From Verticillium longisporum (lineage: Eukaryota; Ascomycota; Sordariomycetes; Glomerellales; Plectosphaerellaceae), in the NCBI GenBank assembly GCA_019188255.1, contig JAETXT010000002.1:2170001-2234000 (forward strand): 64,000 nucleotides of DNA, written 5' to 3'. The position numbers and the translations under genes are program-made. Positions 61,359 through 64,000 of the stretch are shown one piece after another; the first letter of the stretch is position 1; every line of letters starts with the position of its first letter. The notes beneath the pieces were generated by a model. The model made no database searches, was not told the origin of the DNA, and worked only from the letters and a program-made list of their open reading frames with translations.

Positions 61359-61647
61359 TATTAAGAGGGCTTTACTATTTATATAAACCCTAATTTATTA
61401 CTTTAGTTATACCTAAGAGCTCTAAATTAGTAGAGTAGGTAATATAAGGGTTATAATTATTAATAATTCTATCTCTCTAAATTACTACTACCTACGTAAA
61501 TTAGATATACCTATCTAATTTACCGATTATATAAGCTATAAATTATATACTCCTAAGAGCTATGAATCCTAGCCCTAGTAATTACTATATCGGTGAATCC
61601 TATATAGTGATTACTGACCTAGGTAATCCCCTAATATTAGTTTAATA
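61359..61647 (-). repeat. copia LTR copy 3 (5' LTR)
   Basis: 289 bp; right-hand LTR of the element, followed by ACTAT matching the flank of copy 1. Because coding is on the minus strand this is the 5' LTR. Confidence 0.88.
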
Positions 61648-62379
61648 ACTATACTATTAATTATTAATACTATAATTAACTCTTACTTATATAGAATAGA
61701 GTTTAATAATAAAGTTACTTATATTAACCTAGAAGTACTTAAAGATATTTCTAGTTCTATTATAGCCTAGGTATTTTCTATAACTACTAGACCTTTAACT
61801 AGGAAGAAGTATAAAGCTTAATTACTAATTACTTCTAAGGAGGTATAGTTAGAGTTTAGTATACCTAGGCCTATAAGGGGATTATAGAACCCTATACTAC
61901 CTATACTACCTATACTACTAGAACTACTTAATTAACCTTTTAAATATAATATATTACTAGAAGATCTAGCTAATATAATAGCTATATACCCGAGAGCGGC
62001 ACTTAAAGATAAAGGTCTAGTAATACGAATAGCCTATAAAGCTAGGAAGCTACGCTAGGATAGACTAGTACTTATTATTAGATAGGACGGGGTAGTACTA
62101 TTTAACTATTTAGTATTCTTTAAGAGATTTATAGCCTAAATAAACCTTATAGAAATTATATAGATATCCTTAAATACTATTAAGCATCTCCGTAAATACG
62201 CTACTAGGAAAGGAAGTAATTCTAAGACTTATACTATATCCGGTTTACTAGAAGTAGAGGGACTATTCCTAGGATTCCGGAAGCAAGCTAGACTAGATAT
62301 AATACTTAGATTATATATAGCTATTAGACCTTATCGAATAGACTACGTAATTACTACTAAGGTTAGAGGGAAGATAATT

Positions 62380-62480
62380 AGATTCCTAATACTACTTAAT
62401 TTAATATAGGCTAATTAAGGCTTAGAGGTTAATATAATCTCTCTAGCTATTATTAACTTCTATTAGATTCCTAGGTATAG
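62380..62480 (+). pseudogene. gypsy aspartic protease-like remnant
   Basis: Plus-strand frame reads IIRFLILLN...GLEVNIISLAIIN, resembling the gypsy protease active-site region (L-D-x-G-x-E-x-N-x-I-S) with the Asp as Asn, as C-to-T change on the opposite strand would give. It lies between the gag-like remnant, with the copia removed, and the reverse transcriptase remnant. Confidence 0.5.
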
Positions 62481-63639
62481 TCTTTTATTAATAGGGCTCG
62501 GAGGACTATATATTACTACTTCGGATAGGAATATAACCCTTATATAAGACTTCGTAATATTTAAAATAATAGTAGATAACCTATAGAGGGATATTTAGGC
62601 TATTATTAGGCCTAACTTCTATAGATTATATAAAGTATAACTAATCCTAGGCCTTCTATAGCTATAGGAGGTAAATATATATTTAGATATCCGAAATAGC
62701 TAGCTATTAATTAGAGACCTAGCTAGAAAGGAGGAGGCTAGGGCATTATAAGGACCTAGACTCTAACCTTTAATAAAGTAGAAGATCTTACTAGACCTAG
62801 AGAATATAATAATACTATATTAGGAACTAGATAATAATATTAATACTAAAGACTTATCTACGGACGACTAGCTTAATAACTTAGACGATATTAAGGATAT
62901 AGATATAGAGGCTTATTCTAATTCGGAAAACTAATTCTAACTATATAACCTAGATAAGTTAGAAAACTATATCTAGATAGCGATATAGTTAGCGGATTTA
63001 GTTACTTAGTAGGAGTATACCTAGTATAGTTAAGTTTTTATATTCTATGAATAGCTATATAGAATAGTATATTATATATATAAGCTAAGGGTCTATATTA
63101 TTATCGAGAATAATAATTAGAACTTAATTCTAAGTACCTAGAAGCCTACTCTATAATTATAACCGTAGAAATAGAACTAGATAGAGAGCTCTAGAGGACT
63201 ACCCCTAAGGGCATTAATCTAGACTATTAACCTAACCTATAATTCCTAACTAAGTAGTATATTAAACGCTTATCTATAGATAAGACTATATTTATAGATA
63301 TTATTATATAGTAGATTAAAGACTTAGGATATATACTAGGGCCCCTAGTACTAGAGGATTTATATAAGGATATAATAAGGACTCTATATACCTATTATAG
63401 ACTTACTATAAACTTAATATATAATATTCTATTAATAGATCTATATAAATACTATATATGCTTAAAACCTAATACCTAGCCCTAGAATAGATCTCCGAGG
63501 AAATGCTAGATACTAATAGAGTAATACTAGCTATATAAGCTAATCTAGGACGGTATTAAAGCTAGTATATACGAATCTATACTATTAACGAATAGTACCC
63601 TATCTAATTAGAGAGCTAAGCCTATCCTAGTAATTAAGT

Positions 63640-64000
63640 CTAGGTAGGAGGCTAACTTATAGGCTAAACGTAGGCTAACGTTTAATTATAGCTATATAAC
63701 CGAAGAGATGCCTAGGACGTTAATTACCTAGCTAAATAAGGTCTATAATAAGCTTATAGATCCTCGAATTAGCTCTTATAGTATATTAGATTTAAAATAC
63801 GCCTACTAGTCTATTAGAGTATATCTAGATTTCCGCTTAATATTTGCCTTTATTATAGATAGATTCCTATAACTATAGCCTATTCGAATACTATAGGGTT
63901 CCTAGATAGCTACTTACTTAATAATAGAAGCAATGAAAATAGCCCTCGGGCCTATCCCTAGACTATATACTAAGCCTTTAATAATAATCCCTTCGGACCC
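63640..64000 (+). pseudogene. gypsy reverse transcriptase remnant, cut by window end
   Basis: Plus-strand frame reads EEMPRTLITQLNKVYNKLID, SSYSILDLKYAY and FRLIFAFIIDRFLQLQPIRI followed by LQGS-like residues. This matches the fungal gypsy-type pattern of plus-strand RT with DLKHAY, FAF and QLQPTRMQQGS. Stops at Gln/Trp positions interrupt it and it runs past the window end. Confidence 0.75.

Larger units (their letters stand above)
51655..61647 (-). mobile_element. Ty1/copia-type LTR retrotransposon, RIP-degraded, nested
   Basis: A 10.0-kb element on the minus strand bounded by LTRs at 51655-51935 and 61359-61647, flanked by the 5-bp direct repeat ACTAT (51650-51654 and 61648-61652), the target duplication. 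Reading minus: 5' LTR (61359-61647), gag side, integrase C-terminus (55.3-55.7 kb), reverse transcriptase (54.6-54.9 kb), RNase H (53.6-54.2 kb), then the 3' LTR (51655-51935). Integrase before reverse transcriptase is the copia order. A third LTR (58894-59182) is internal, created by a tandem duplication. Now non-coding because of stops throughout. Confidence 0.85.
56719..61647. repeat. 2.46-kb tandem duplication of LTR plus 5' internal region
   Basis: Unit 1 is 56719-59182 and unit 2 is 59183-61647, 2464 and 2465 bp, collinear and differing mostly by C/T and G/A. Each unit is an internal segment followed by an LTR on the plus strand. Both have been heavily mutated. Confidence 0.85.
48880..64000. 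repeat. AT-rich RIP-degraded transposon block
   Basis: From about 48.88 kb to the window end the composition changes abruptly to AT-rich sequence dominated by TA dinucleotides, TAA and TAG; no open frame above 60 codons survives on either strand. Conserved reverse transcriptase, integrase and RNase H patterns can still be read across stops, with TGG/CAA/CAG codons turned into TAG/TAA. Comparison of repeated segments shows C/T and G/A differences almost only. This is the signature of repeat-induced point mutation. It contains at least two nested LTR elements; it continues beyond the window, so whether this is an island, a subtelomere or a centromere is not known. Confidence 0.9.

Overview
This is a filamentous ascomycete window. 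Genes carry short introns (about 50-140 nt, GTRNGT donors, CTAAC-like branch sites). The gene set (SIN3, CHK1, KMT6/EZH2, PIL1, RAX1, CSN7, a CCC2-type copper ATPase) is typical of Sordariomycetes. A sharply bounded AT-rich block saturated with TAA/TAG stops looks like repeat-induced point mutation (RIP). I lean towards a Glomerellales-like Sordariomycete, but that is an impression from general gene style, not a demonstrated placement.

Layout. 1-48.6 kb is euchromatic and holds fourteen protein genes: SIN3 (-, 3' end cut by the window edge), a secreted FAS1-domain protein (-), a fumarate reductase with C-terminal cytochrome b5 (+), a hexose transporter (+), an RBR-type E3 ligase (+), CHK1 (-), an APC/C-type E2 UBC11/UBE2C (+), ribosomal protein eL31 (-), RAX1 (+), COP9 signalosome subunit 7 (-), a Cu-ATPase (+), an RMD1/RMD8/Sif2-family membrane protein (-), KMT6 (-), PIL1 (+) and a NatC-type LSM protein (-), counting SIN3 as partial. 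Several intergenic gaps are long (up to 5.4 kb) with no convincing gene. There is no operon logic; divergent pairs (CHK1/UBC11, eL31/RAX1, CSN7/Cu-ATPase, KMT6/PIL1) may share promoters. SIN3, KMT6 and CSN7 relate to chromatin and protein turnover, and CHK1 with UBC11 to the cell cycle.

From about 48.88 kb to the end the sequence is a RIP-like, stop-riddled transposon block. I could resolve a nested structure: a minus-strand Ty1/copia-type LTR retrotransposon (51,655-61,647, three LTR copies, 5-bp target duplication ACTAT) sits inside a plus-strand Ty3/gypsy-type element whose gag-like remnant lies left (about 50.4 kb) and protease-like and reverse transcriptase remnants lie right (62.4 and 63.7 kb). 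The copia element has an internal tandem duplication of 2.46 kb and a plus-strand extra reading-frame remnant between the end of pol and its 3' LTR.

Many otherwise well conserved genes are interrupted: single-base frameshifts in SIN3, FRD, RAX1, CSN7 and KMT6, and in-frame nonsense codons in CHK1 and the RMD1-family gene. The density and the homopolymer or low-complexity context of several of these suggest uncorrected consensus errors rather than real pseudogenes, so the affected proteins are annotated as genes with the lesion stated.
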